Source of the DNA: Coriobacteriaceae bacterium AF45-21 | Lineage (GTDB): Bacteria; Actinomycetota; Coriobacteriia; Coriobacteriales; Coriobacteriaceae | Assembly (NCBI GenBank): GCA_027682925.1 | Contig: JAQCYU010000044.1 | Span: 1-12,086, forward strand | DNA: 12,086 bases | Direction of reading: 5' to 3' | Shown: positions 6,724 through 12,086 of the stretch, piece after piece | How positions within the stretch are numbered: position 1 is the stretch's first letter | Layout: each line of letters opens with the position of its first letter | Program-made: the position numbers and the translations under genes | Notes under the pieces: generated by a model | The model's database searches: none | What the model was told of the DNA's origin: nothing | What the model saw: the letters and a program-made list of their open reading frames with translations, nothing else

Positions 6724-7023
6724 ATAATTTCGCCTTCCGACATATCCACCGTCGCCTCCCGCGTGCTGGCTCAATACGACGTCAGCGAAGCCTATTTATT
6801 TGGCTCGTTTGCCCGAGGCGAGCAAACGCCCGATAGCGATATTGACTTGCGCCTAGTCTGCGGCAACACCATGACGTTCGGCACGCTTTACGAACTCTCC
6901 CATGAGCTCGAGAGGGAACTTAGGCGAAAGGTTGATATCGTCACCAACCCACCAGAGTACATGCGCCCGGCATTCCGCAAAAGCATCGAGCAAGATGAGG
7001 TGCGTGTCTATGAAGCTCTGTAA
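6724..7023 (+). CDS. MNT-type nucleotidyltransferase (antitoxin-like), start codon unclear
   Basis: The core GSFARGEQTPDSDIDL is the MNT/Pol-beta signature (GS, then a D-x-D metal pair), followed by KVDIVTNPPEYMRP, a third-strand Asp region. MNT domains pair with HEPN ribonucleases in type VII toxin-antitoxin systems and inactivate them by adding AMP. The obvious start, GTG 6763, would cut off the first helix. The frame upstream (IISPSDISTVASRVLAQYDVSEAYLFGS) reads like the normal N-terminus of the family, yet it offers only ATA (6724) or ATT (6727) before a TAA at 6718. A lost ATG, or use of a rare start, is therefore likely; no ribosome site is seen. The HEPN partner is missing or truncated. 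Confidence is high for the domain and low for expression. Confidence 0.65.
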   Translation: MISPSDISTVASRVLAQYDVSEAYLFGSFARGEQTPDSDIDLRLVCGNTMTFGTLYELSHELERELRRKVDIVTNPPEYMRPAFRKSIEQDEVRVYEAL

Positions 7024-7117
7024 GCAGGACGAGGCGTTAGTGTGCTCCGGCGTGATCAGCAAGTCTGAATTTTGTCGCATACTTCCGGACACGGCGAGCC
7101 TTAGAAGCCAGTATTAA
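7010..7117 (+). pseudogene. Possible stub of the MNT partner gene (35 codons)
   Basis: ATG 7010 overlaps the last 14 bases of the MNT gene, the place where HEPN partners normally begin. Only 35 codons follow (MKLCKQDEALVCSGVISKSE...) before a TAA. They hold no RxxxxH HEPN motif. It may be the leftover start of a deleted toxin gene or simply an accidental frame. Confidence 0.25.
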
Positions 7118-7156
7118 ACTCAAACTCGGTTCCAGACACCCTCTTGCTATTTGAAT

Positions 7157-7208
7157 ACAGGTATCGCTCTAGCATAGTATGTTATACTATCGCTAGAGCG
7201 ATACCTGT
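7157..7208. promoter_or_regulatory. Large palindromic operator with embedded promoter, DUF3990-HTH operon
   Basis: ACAGGTATCGCTCTAGC (7157-7173) is repeated perfectly in inverse orientation at 7192-7208. The inner parts ATAGTA and TACTAT extend the symmetry with one unpaired base. The extended -10 box TGTTATACT (7180-7188) lies at the centre, so a repressor bound here would cover the promoter. The HTH protein encoded by the second gene of the operon is the natural candidate for autoregulation. In the transcript, only the right half would be present if it starts near 7195. Confidence 0.75.
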
Positions 7209-7220
7209 TAGGAGACTCGC

Positions 7221-7889
7221 GTGGAACTGTGGCATGGTTCTCAGAAAATCATTGAGACTCCCCAGCTTGGCCTGGGGAAAATCCATAATGACTATGGACA
7301 GGGATTCTATTGCACAGAGAGCCTCGACCTTGCAAGAGAATGGGCATGCTCGCGCGATGCCGATGGCTTTGCGAATCGCTATGAACTCGATATAGCCGAT
7401 CTCAAAGTTCTCGACTTGCTATCGCCGCAATATTGCGTCCTGCATTGGATAGCGTTGCTCGTTGAGCATCGTTCTTTTCGCAAAGATACCGCCATTGCCG
7501 CGGGGGCGTGCGAATATCTCCATGATCACTTTCTACCTCAGACGAGCACTTGGGACGTAATAAGGGGGTGGCGTGCGGACGACTCGTACTTTAGCTATGC
7601 CAGAGCTTTTGTAAACAATACGATCACCGTCAATCAGCTTGGACGATCTATGAGGCTCGGTAACCTGGGGGAGCAGATTGTGCTCAAAAGCGAGCGTGCG
7701 TTTAAGAGCATTCGTTTTGCTGGATTTGAACGTGCGCAGCAAGCTCTGTATGGTCCATTGGCCAAGGAACGAGATGAAGCGGCAAGGACGCAGTATCGGG
7801 AGCTCCTTGCCGAAAACCCGTTTGAGGGAATACGTATCGTCGATATCATTCGAGAGGGGATGACGGGCGATGACCCACGCCTACAGTGA
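7221..7889 (+). CDS. DUF3990 protein, putative ADP-ribosyltransferase-clan toxin
   Basis: The protein has 222 residues. Near the N-terminus LWHGSQKI (3-10) and HNDYGQGFYCTESLDLAREWA (22-42) match the DUF3990 pattern (Y/W-H-G-S, then D-[FY]-G-x-GFY-x-T and an alpha helix ending in WA). I know this family to be placed in the ADP-ribosyltransferase clan, where the first strand His and the following GFY block bind NAD. A later block, NLGEQIVLKSERAFKSIRF (149-167), corresponds to the family's Q-[IV] strand, close to where the catalytic residues of the fold are expected. The target is unknown. GTG 7221 has TAGGAG 6 bases upstream. The gene overlaps the HTH gene by 20 bases, a typical toxin-antitoxin layout. 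No membrane or signal segment is visible. Confidence 0.8.
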   Translation: MELWHGSQKIIETPQLGLGKIHNDYGQGFYCTESLDLAREWACSRDADGFANRYELDIADLKVLDLLSPQYCVLHWIALLVEHRSFRKDTAIAAGACEYLHDHFLPQTSTWDVIRGWRADDSYFSYARAFVNNTITVNQLGRSMRLGNLGEQIVLKSERAFKSIRFAGFERAQQALYGPLAKERDEAARTQYRELLAENPFEGIRIVDIIREGMTGDDPRLQ

Positions 7890-8559
7890 GATGTATCTCG
7901 AGGATGCAATGAGAACGCTGGGCGAGGCGGTCGATTTTGCTCTCTGTGACCAAGGGCTGACTCCAGCCGAGTTGACGGCGATCATGTCGAACGCTCTTGA
8001 GATGAAACAGTTTGAGCGCGGTATGCCTCGCGTCGTCTGCGGCATGGCGGGCGACGAGCTCGCGCGCGATATTATCGCCCATGCGGGACTGACCCCCGTC
8101 AGATGTAGGGAGACCTATCCGTTCGACCGTTCGCCTCAGTATTGGGCGGGGTGGGTTATGGCCTATACGCAATGGATGAGCAGCTTGGGCTTTAATAAGC
8201 TACTCGAAGTCGCTCCGCTCGATTGGATCATCGGCTCGTACCATCCGCTCCACGAGGCCTCCGAAGATAAATTCGCCCAGATTGTCATCGAAAAATGGAA
8301 CAACGCCCAGGCAGACAAAAAGGGCCTCAAGGCGGCACGAAAGGCTGCCGGACTAACGCAAAAACAGCTCGCCGCCCAATCGGGGGTTAAGCTTCGCGCC
8401 ATACAACTCTACGAGCAGAACCAGCTCGACCTACGCCGCGCCTCGGTTTCCTCGGCATTGGCGCTTGCAGACACCCTAAACTGCACCATCGAAGACCTCG
8501 TCTGGCAACCGATTACTCTGGAGTACGACTCGCAGGCTATTTCGTCTGTAAAGCTATAG
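7870..8559 (+). CDS. HTH (XRE-type) antitoxin/regulator paired with DUF3990
   Basis: The protein has 229 residues. The C-terminal part (~152-211) is a Cro/CI-like helix-turn-helix: LKAARKAAGLTQKQLAAQSG (153-172), then RAIQLYEQ in the recognition region. The N-terminal ~145 residues form a separate domain with the run QYWAGWVMAYTQW (90-102) and LHEASEDKF (127-135). I associate this pattern with HTH proteins next to DUF3990 toxins. The expected role is to bind and neutralise the DUF3990 protein and to repress the operon from the palindrome at 7157-7208. ATG 7870 overlaps the toxin gene; GAGAGGGG lies about 10 bases upstream. A second ATG at 7891 is possible but has a poorer ribosome site. Confidence 0.8.
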   Translation: MTHAYSEMYLEDAMRTLGEAVDFALCDQGLTPAELTAIMSNALEMKQFERGMPRVVCGMAGDELARDIIAHAGLTPVRCRETYPFDRSPQYWAGWVMAYTQWMSSLGFNKLLEVAPLDWIIGSYHPLHEASEDKFAQIVIEKWNNAQADKKGLKAARKAAGLTQKQLAAQSGVKLRAIQLYEQNQLDLRRASVSSALALADTLNCTIEDLVWQPITLEYDSQAISSVKL

Positions 8560-8570
8560 AGGAGTCAGAC

Positions 8571-8756
8571 ATGCCTTGGAGCCATGTTCAACAAGATGAC
8601 GGCGCTGATTGCGTTGCTCAAGAAGATCATTCAACTGCGCACGTGGCAAATTCAGCATCACCGATTTTGCTCGGCTGCACCACGTCAATCGACGAAGCTA
8701 TTCGGCTGACCATTTCGAACATGCCCAACGCGCTCAGGCTCTTGGAGAACTCATGA
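8571..8756 (+). CDS. Small ORF (61 aa) coupled to the Fic/Doc gene, possible antitoxin
   Basis: The gene-like signs are positional: AGAGGAG sits just before ATG 8571, and the stop TGA (8754-8756) overlaps the Fic start as ATGA. The product is acidic at the front (VQQDDGADCVAQEDHS) and helical at the end (SIDEAIRLTISNMPNALRLL). It lacks the S-x-x-x-[IE]-[EG]-[GN] helix motif of Fic inhibitors and does not look like Phd. Another frame of the same bases carries a MerR-like fragment (8648-8700), so the region is a mosaic and this ORF could be fortuitous. Confidence 0.4.
   Translation: MPWSHVQQDDGADCVAQEDHSTAHVANSASPILLGCTTSIDEAIRLTISNMPNALRLLENS
8648..8701 (+). pseudogene. Fragment resembling the start of a MerR-type HTH regulator
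   Basis: In the frame of the Fic gene the bases read KFSITDFARLHHVNRRS, which looks like the first two helices of MerR proteins (typically TISDFARLxxVxxRTLxxYD). The match breaks off after the Arg-Arg-Ser, before the YD motif, and the frame has a stop at 8606, so only a fragment is present. Confidence 0.3.
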
Positions 8757-9268
8757 TGGCGGACACGAAGCCGGGAGCGCATCCGTTCGCGCCGCTCGTG
8801 CTCGATGATGCCGGTTCGCTCGAAGATATGGCCGCGGCCGTGATGCGCCTGCACAGCACGCTGATGACGGTCGGGCGCTGCTATACAACCGACGCCACAG
8901 GCGACCGGGCCGCGCTTGAGCTTGGACGCGTCGAGTCCGTGCTTGCGGGTGCATTCTGTACGATATTCGGTCAATCGCCGGTCGATCGCTTCGCAGACAT
9001 CTTTGACCAGGTCACCTACGTGGCCGAGCACATGGTCAAGGACCACATCTTTGAAGACGGTAACAAACGAACCAGCCTTGTCTTTGCGTTGTCCGTCTTA
9101 AGGTTCGCAGGCACTCCGGTCGTGCTGTCTGACAGCCCCGAACCAAAAGACAACCAGTACTACGCCTGGATCCAGGACCTCGTTTCCAGTCGCCGCACGA
9201 ACAGCGAGCTAGCCGAAGAGCTGCGCTGCGGATTCGTTGCGGGCACGGGCGATCTGTCGCTCGTATAG
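8753..9268 (+). CDS. Fic/Doc family protein, probable toxin
   Basis: The protein has 171 residues. The active-site loop HIFEDGNKRT (98-107) follows the helix DIFDQVTYVAEHMVKD and matches H-x-F-x-[DE]-G-N-K-R: the catalytic His, the acidic metal residue, and Lys-Arg as in Doc (HIFNDANKRT) rather than Fic (GNGR). Doc phosphorylates elongation factor EF-Tu, while Fic proteins with other loops attach AMP to targets; which applies here cannot be told. No N- or C-terminal inhibitory helix motif is seen within the protein. ATG 8753 (or 8756) has GGAG at 8744-8747. The start overlaps the preceding small ORF, and the gene can be read from the promoter of the DUF3990-HTH pair. The frame is open further upstream to 8609 but without a ribosome site. 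Confidence 0.82.
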   Translation: MMADTKPGAHPFAPLVLDDAGSLEDMAAAVMRLHSTLMTVGRCYTTDATGDRAALELGRVESVLAGAFCTIFGQSPVDRFADIFDQVTYVAEHMVKDHIFEDGNKRTSLVFALSVLRFAGTPVVLSDSPEPKDNQYYAWIQDLVSSRRTNSELAEELRCGFVAGTGDLSLV

Positions 9269-9313
9269 AATCTAAGCATCCGCACGCCGGTTAATGAATT
9301 GATTGGACACCAC

Positions 9314-10101
9314 ATGGAGATCCCCAGCACCCTGTGCAGTAATGTGTACGACTTCGCGTTTTGCCCCGAGCCCTGCTACGACCGCCTTGTCGACCTCGCC
9401 GATCCCGAGGACTGGGGTCCCGGGAACCGCATCCTCAGAAACTACTTGTCGTTTCGTTTAGCCGCGCGGTGTTCCTGACCGAGCGCGACGTGGACCAGAC
9501 CGCGCCGTCCAACCTGCCGCTGGTGTTCGACGACGACCGCTGCCTATTCAACACCGGCCTGTACACGCGCCGCTACGAGACCATCTACGGTCTGTTTGAG
9601 CCCAACACCAAGCCAGACGCGCGCCAGCGCTGGTTTTTGAAGGGCTTCTTTAAGGAGAGCGACCCCATGCTGGTCTCGTTTGAGTACCTGCCGTGCCGCG
9701 CGCGCTTTGCCGAGGACCCCTCCGAGCTAGTCTTTGACTACTGCCTGCCTATCCGCTCCAACATCGACCACATTCTGGGCGATGAGGAGAACCTGACGCG
9801 TATTCCCGCCAGTCTGATGGGGGAGGGTAACTCGTTGCTGCTGCGTCGCGCCTTTGAGGGCGCCGTCGTCGAAGCCGCCCGCCGCGCCGCCGCCAACTAC
9901 ACGCTCGCCGTGCCGCAGTTCTACGGCGGCCGGATCCAGCTGCTCTTGCCGCTGTGCCTGACCGGCGACAAGCCCGAGCTGGCGCTGACCATCCAGCGCG
10001 AGGACGGTTTCTACGCCGCGCGCACCTGCCTCACACTCGACATGGCTTACAACAACGCGCGATTGATCTGCCGCCCCGAGACATCGTGGATAAAGCGATA
10101 A
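9314..10101 (+). pseudogene. DUF3825 domain protein, frameshifted
   Basis: Two frames together make one protein of about 260 residues. The first runs from ATG 9314 (MEIPSTLCSNVYDFAFCPEP, then NRILRNYLSF) and hits a TGA at about 9478. The second begins to read well near 9450 (FSRAVFLTERDVDQ) and runs to 10101. The switch lies around 9450-9465, consistent with one inserted or two deleted bases. The second part has the DUF3825 marks: CLFNTGLYT, ETIYGLFEPN, NYTLAVPQFYGGRIQLLLPL, and the closing LTLDMAYNNARLICRPE. DUF3825 is often fused to RNA-binding or nuclease-type domains and its function is unknown to me. No clear ribosome site precedes 9314. It is either a real pseudogene or a sequencing error. 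Confidence 0.75.
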
Positions 10102-10189
10102 ATGATGGTTTAGCTGCCGTTTCATTTATTGCTTTGGTTGCTTTGGCTTGACTAGCACTCACGAATTTGAAATCGAGGGCAAAAAGTTC

Positions 10190-10219
10190 TTGGTAAACCA
10201 CGCGCGGCTATGATAGTAT
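10190..10219 (+). promoter_or_regulatory. Predicted tRNA promoter
   Basis: TTGGTA (10190-10195) and TAGTAT (10214-10219) are separated by 18 bases, with the tRNA beginning about 20 bases further on. An overlapping TATGAT (10209-10214) is an alternative -10 box with poor spacing. Confidence 0.45.
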
Positions 10220-10239
10220 CTCTTTTGCCGAAAGGCGAC

Positions 10240-10314
10240 GGGCGATTGGCTCAGGGGTAGAGCATATCCTTCACACGGATGGGGTCACAAGTTCGAATCT
10301 TGTATCGCCCACCA
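10240..10314 (+). tRNA. tRNA-Val (anticodon CAC)
   Basis: A full cloverleaf can be read: acceptor GGGCGAT/ATCGCCC, D arm GCTC-AGGGGTA-GAGC, anticodon arm TATCC-TTCACAC-GGATG with CAC at the anticodon positions, and T arm ACAAG-TTCGAAT-CTTGT. The discriminator A and an encoded CCA end follow. It reads GUG codons. It has its own promoter and terminator. tRNA genes are common integration sites, but no copy of its 3' end was seen elsewhere in the window. Confidence 0.96.
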
Positions 10315-10325
10315 TCAAAAGCGCA

Positions 10326-10361
10326 GGTCAGAGGTGTTAAGCCTCTGGCCTTTTTCTTTTT
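10326..10361 (+). terminator. Intrinsic terminator of the tRNA gene
   Basis: GGTCAGAGG (10326-10334) pairs with CCTCTGGCC (10342-10350) over nine pairs with one T-G, and TTTTTCTTTTT follows. Confidence 0.9.
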
Positions 10362-10518
10362 GACACCAAGGGTGATTCCAAAACGAATCGTAGTCGTATA
10401 AGGCGTCATTTTTTCGCACCCTTTTTGCTAACGCCATTGCATGTTTTGTATAAAACGCATGCGTATTTTCATTGAATTCCCCATGTGATCCGCGCGCAAA
10501 TGTGGAGACAGGGACCAC

Positions 10519-10635
10519 ATGCCCAAAGCTCCTTCCAGCGGTTTTCTATCACACGACGGTTTTTCGGCGGAACTCGGCATGCTTTTGTCAGCATTTGGTT
10601 TGCTTCCCGTACTTACCCGCATGATGCGCCAGTAG
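10519..10635 (+). CDS. Possible small ORF (38 aa) before the nuclease-like gene
   Basis: ATG 10519 follows GGAG (10504-10507) and AGGGA. The product starts MPKAPSSGFLSHDGFSAELG and has a hydrophobic end (MLLSAFGLLPVLTRMM). It could be a leader peptide or a remnant; no family is recognised. The rest of the 10362-10692 stretch holds only a small GGCC-cga-GGCC hairpin near 10660. Confidence 0.25.
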   Translation: MPKAPSSGFLSHDGFSAELGMLLSAFGLLPVLTRMMRQ

Positions 10636-10692
10636 ATAATCGACCTTACCCGCAATCCGCACGGCCCGAGGCCGAAACCAGGGGAGGCGAAA

Positions 10693-11850
10693 ATGGACGA
10701 AATCGTCTGCGCAAACACCGCATTCCGCTACTGGCGCTGCCCGCCGCAGGTGCGCGACCTCTACCCGCGCTTGCCCAGCACCGATGACGGCTGGCGAGCC
10801 CTAGCCCAAGCCCCTTTCGCGACCGACGTTCTCAAGGCCCCGATTATTACTGTTGCTTCACCAGGTTGTTGTAACCACCACTCGGGTTTGCGCTCCACTA
10901 TTCGCTGGGAAGGGGCATCGGATGCCGGCACAACAATCGACACTCATTTAGGCTTTAGTGTCACCAATCCGCTTAACACGTTATTTACTATGACACGCTT
11001 TGTGTCCCAAATAGATCTCGTACTGGCCATGTACGAACTTTGCGGCTGGTTTTCTGTTTTCGAGCCGGCTCCCGCTGCCGAAATGCAGCTAAAAATGGCG
11101 GTAGGGGAGAATCGCAATTCCAGCACGCAGAATTTGTTCGAACTTGAAGAGGGCGAAGACGAGGTTCCTTGGAAACGAGTTTATGCCCGCGCAACCGTTA
11201 AGGACCCAGATAATGATAGCCAAACGAGCAAGCGAGAAGATGGAAGAGAGGTTACGAAACTCAAAGGTACTTCTCTCTGGATGAGAAAGCCACTCATCGA
11301 ACTGAGCGACCTGCATCGTTTTGCCGACAAGGTCAAAAGTCAAATGTGGGGAAAGCAGTTTTATGATGCCGCTCAGCAGGTTATCGGCATTGCCGCGTCT
11401 CCGCTCGAGGTTGCAGGAATCTTGCTTCTAAACCGTCCGCGGCGTCTTGGCGGCGCGGGCCTCACAAACGTTTATGCCAACGACTTAACTCCTCTTTCCA
11501 TATCGGCGCAAAGCATTGCAGGTCAAAAGGTCTGCTATGGCGATATCGTGATCGTAAATCCGATTCTTATAAAAGGGGCAATTATCGAAATCCAAGGTGA
11601 AGTCATTCATGGCTCAGGTGCAATACTTGACCACGATGCGGAACGCATGACTGCGTTGCAGAGCATGGGATTCGATGTATTCCTGGTGACTCACGATATG
11701 CTCAACGATTCAAAGCAGCTAGACACCATAGTCAGAAGTGTCTGCGACCGTTTAGGGATTCGCTATAAAGCCAAAACTGAGGCAATGAAGTGCGCCGAGA
11801 CAAGACTGCGAGCAAATGTTTTGTGCAACTGGTTGGAAATCGGAAATTAG
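10693..11850 (+). CDS. Protein with AbiEi-like N-part and Vsr/DUF559-like nuclease C-part
   Basis: The protein has 385 residues. ATG 10693 is preceded by AGGGGAGG. The N-terminal half (FRYWRCPPQVRDLYPRLPST near the start, and NPLNTLFTMTRFVSQIDLVLAMYELCG at ~90-118) resembles actinobacterial proteins with an AbiEi-like arrangement, where a similar L-x-T-x-[AF]-R block precedes a helix. Residues ~296-345 read IIEIQGEVIHG, then DHDAERMTALQSMGFDVFLVTHD. This is the order of Vsr/DUF559 nucleases: an acidic residue in a strand, [DQ]-G-x-x-H, D-x-x-R and a late strand with V-x-x-T. The strict EIDG/EFDG core reads EIQG, so catalysis is uncertain. The function may be DNA cleavage or repair, or toxin/antitoxin-like. 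It stands alone after the tRNA terminator and is not clearly linked to the upstream modules. Confidence 0.6.
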   Translation: MDEIVCANTAFRYWRCPPQVRDLYPRLPSTDDGWRALAQAPFATDVLKAPIITVASPGCCNHHSGLRSTIRWEGASDAGTTIDTHLGFSVTNPLNTLFTMTRFVSQIDLVLAMYELCGWFSVFEPAPAAEMQLKMAVGENRNSSTQNLFELEEGEDEVPWKRVYARATVKDPDNDSQTSKREDGREVTKLKGTSLWMRKPLIELSDLHRFADKVKSQMWGKQFYDAAQQVIGIAASPLEVAGILLLNRPRRLGGAGLTNVYANDLTPLSISAQSIAGQKVCYGDIVIVNPILIKGAIIEIQGEVIHGSGAILDHDAERMTALQSMGFDVFLVTHDMLNDSKQLDTIVRSVCDRLGIRYKAKTEAMKCAETRLRANVLCNWLEIGN

Positions 11851-11914
11851 CCGGCGACAAGGCGCTAGAACTACTTAGTTTGCCTGTTAGTGAATTAATG
11901 TCATTTCAAAACTG

Positions 11915-12052
11915 TGCCGGATTACGGGGCTGGACCCGGACCGGCCGTCCATACCCTGCATTTCACGGAATGCGCAAGTCGTCTACCTGCGATTTTGATT
12001 TTACCGATTACGGCATGCTCGGGGGTTCCCGGCCTGGCCCCGTAAACCGGCA
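11915..12052. repeat. Inverted-repeat-bounded intergenic element
   Basis: TGCCGGATTACGGGGC (11915-11930) and GCCCCGTAAACCGGCA (12037-12052) are inverted copies with one mismatch. Inside are further GC-rich partial repeats, a small hairpin (GCATT/AATGC, around 11970) and a related stretch ACCGATTACGGCATG near 12003. The layout of about 138 bases with matching ends suggests a miniature mobile or REP-like element, or a structured RNA/terminator for the upstream gene. No coding frame of note lies inside. Confidence 0.5.
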
Positions 12053-12086
12053 TGGTTTTGGAATCGCCGGGTCGGCGGGGGCGCGG

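Noticed and set aside
7634..8172. Minus-strand frames over the DUF3990-HTH region
   Set aside because: No ribosome sites or domain patterns, and they conflict with two well-supported + strand genes.
9727..10125. 132-codon minus-strand frame opposite DUF3825
   Set aside because: GC-rich reverse shadow; the + strand has the DUF3825 signatures.
10240..10314. tRNA-Val as an integration attachment site
   Set aside because: I looked for a second copy of its 3' end and for an integrase gene in the window and saw neither.
10428..10718. Minus-strand frame of 96 codons between the tRNA and the nuclease-like gene
   Set aside because: It runs into the start and ribosome site of the + strand gene and shows no family features.

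Overview
The window looks like an accessory island in a high-GC gut actinobacterium of the Coriobacteriia, most plausibly Collinsella or a close relative. This is an inference from the codon and GC pattern, the LPKTG-type surface-protein tail and the protein styles; no rRNA or housekeeping marker is present to settle it. All supported genes are on the + strand.

Left part (1-5300): the window opens in the 3' end of an LPXTG cell-wall-anchored surface protein that carries an apparent frameshift and ends at a terminator. After about 500 non-coding bases comes a two-gene unit: an ~800-residue protein with an N-terminal PHP metal-dependent phosphoesterase domain and a C-terminal ABC/SMC-type ATPase (TrlF-like), overlapping a 140-residue protein of unknown function. 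Next is a compact type III toxin-antitoxin locus. It has two 51-bp tandem repeats, each able to fold as an H-type pseudoknot, then an intrinsic terminator, then a ToxN/CptN/TenpN-like endoribonuclease. It is followed by a second, truncated copy of the LPXTG tail, so the defence and toxin genes sit between two homologous surface-protein ends.

Middle part (5230-7120): a clear promoter precedes a tightly spaced three-gene run: a two-TM GIY-YIG-like nuclease, a protein resembling the Bles03/DUF1917 fold family, and a 79-residue unknown. An MNT-type nucleotidyltransferase (antitoxin-like) follows. It lacks a normal start codon, and its expected HEPN partner is reduced to at most a 35-codon stub.

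Right part (7150-12086): a large palindrome with an embedded extended -10 promoter drives a DUF3990 (ADP-ribosyltransferase-clan) gene overlapping an HTH gene. This is a toxin-antitoxin pair that continues into a 61-codon ORF and a Fic/Doc protein through an ATGA overlap. A frameshifted DUF3825 gene, an intact tRNA-Val(CAC) with its own promoter and terminator, and a 385-residue protein with a Vsr/DUF559-like nuclease end follow. The last 200 bases hold a structured inverted-repeat element.

Taken together this is a stack of immunity and toxin-antitoxin modules, some intact and some decaying, next to surface-protein debris. The strongest single discovery is the type III toxin-antitoxin locus. 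The best candidates for undescribed systems are the PHP-ATPase with its small partner, and the membrane GIY-YIG operon.
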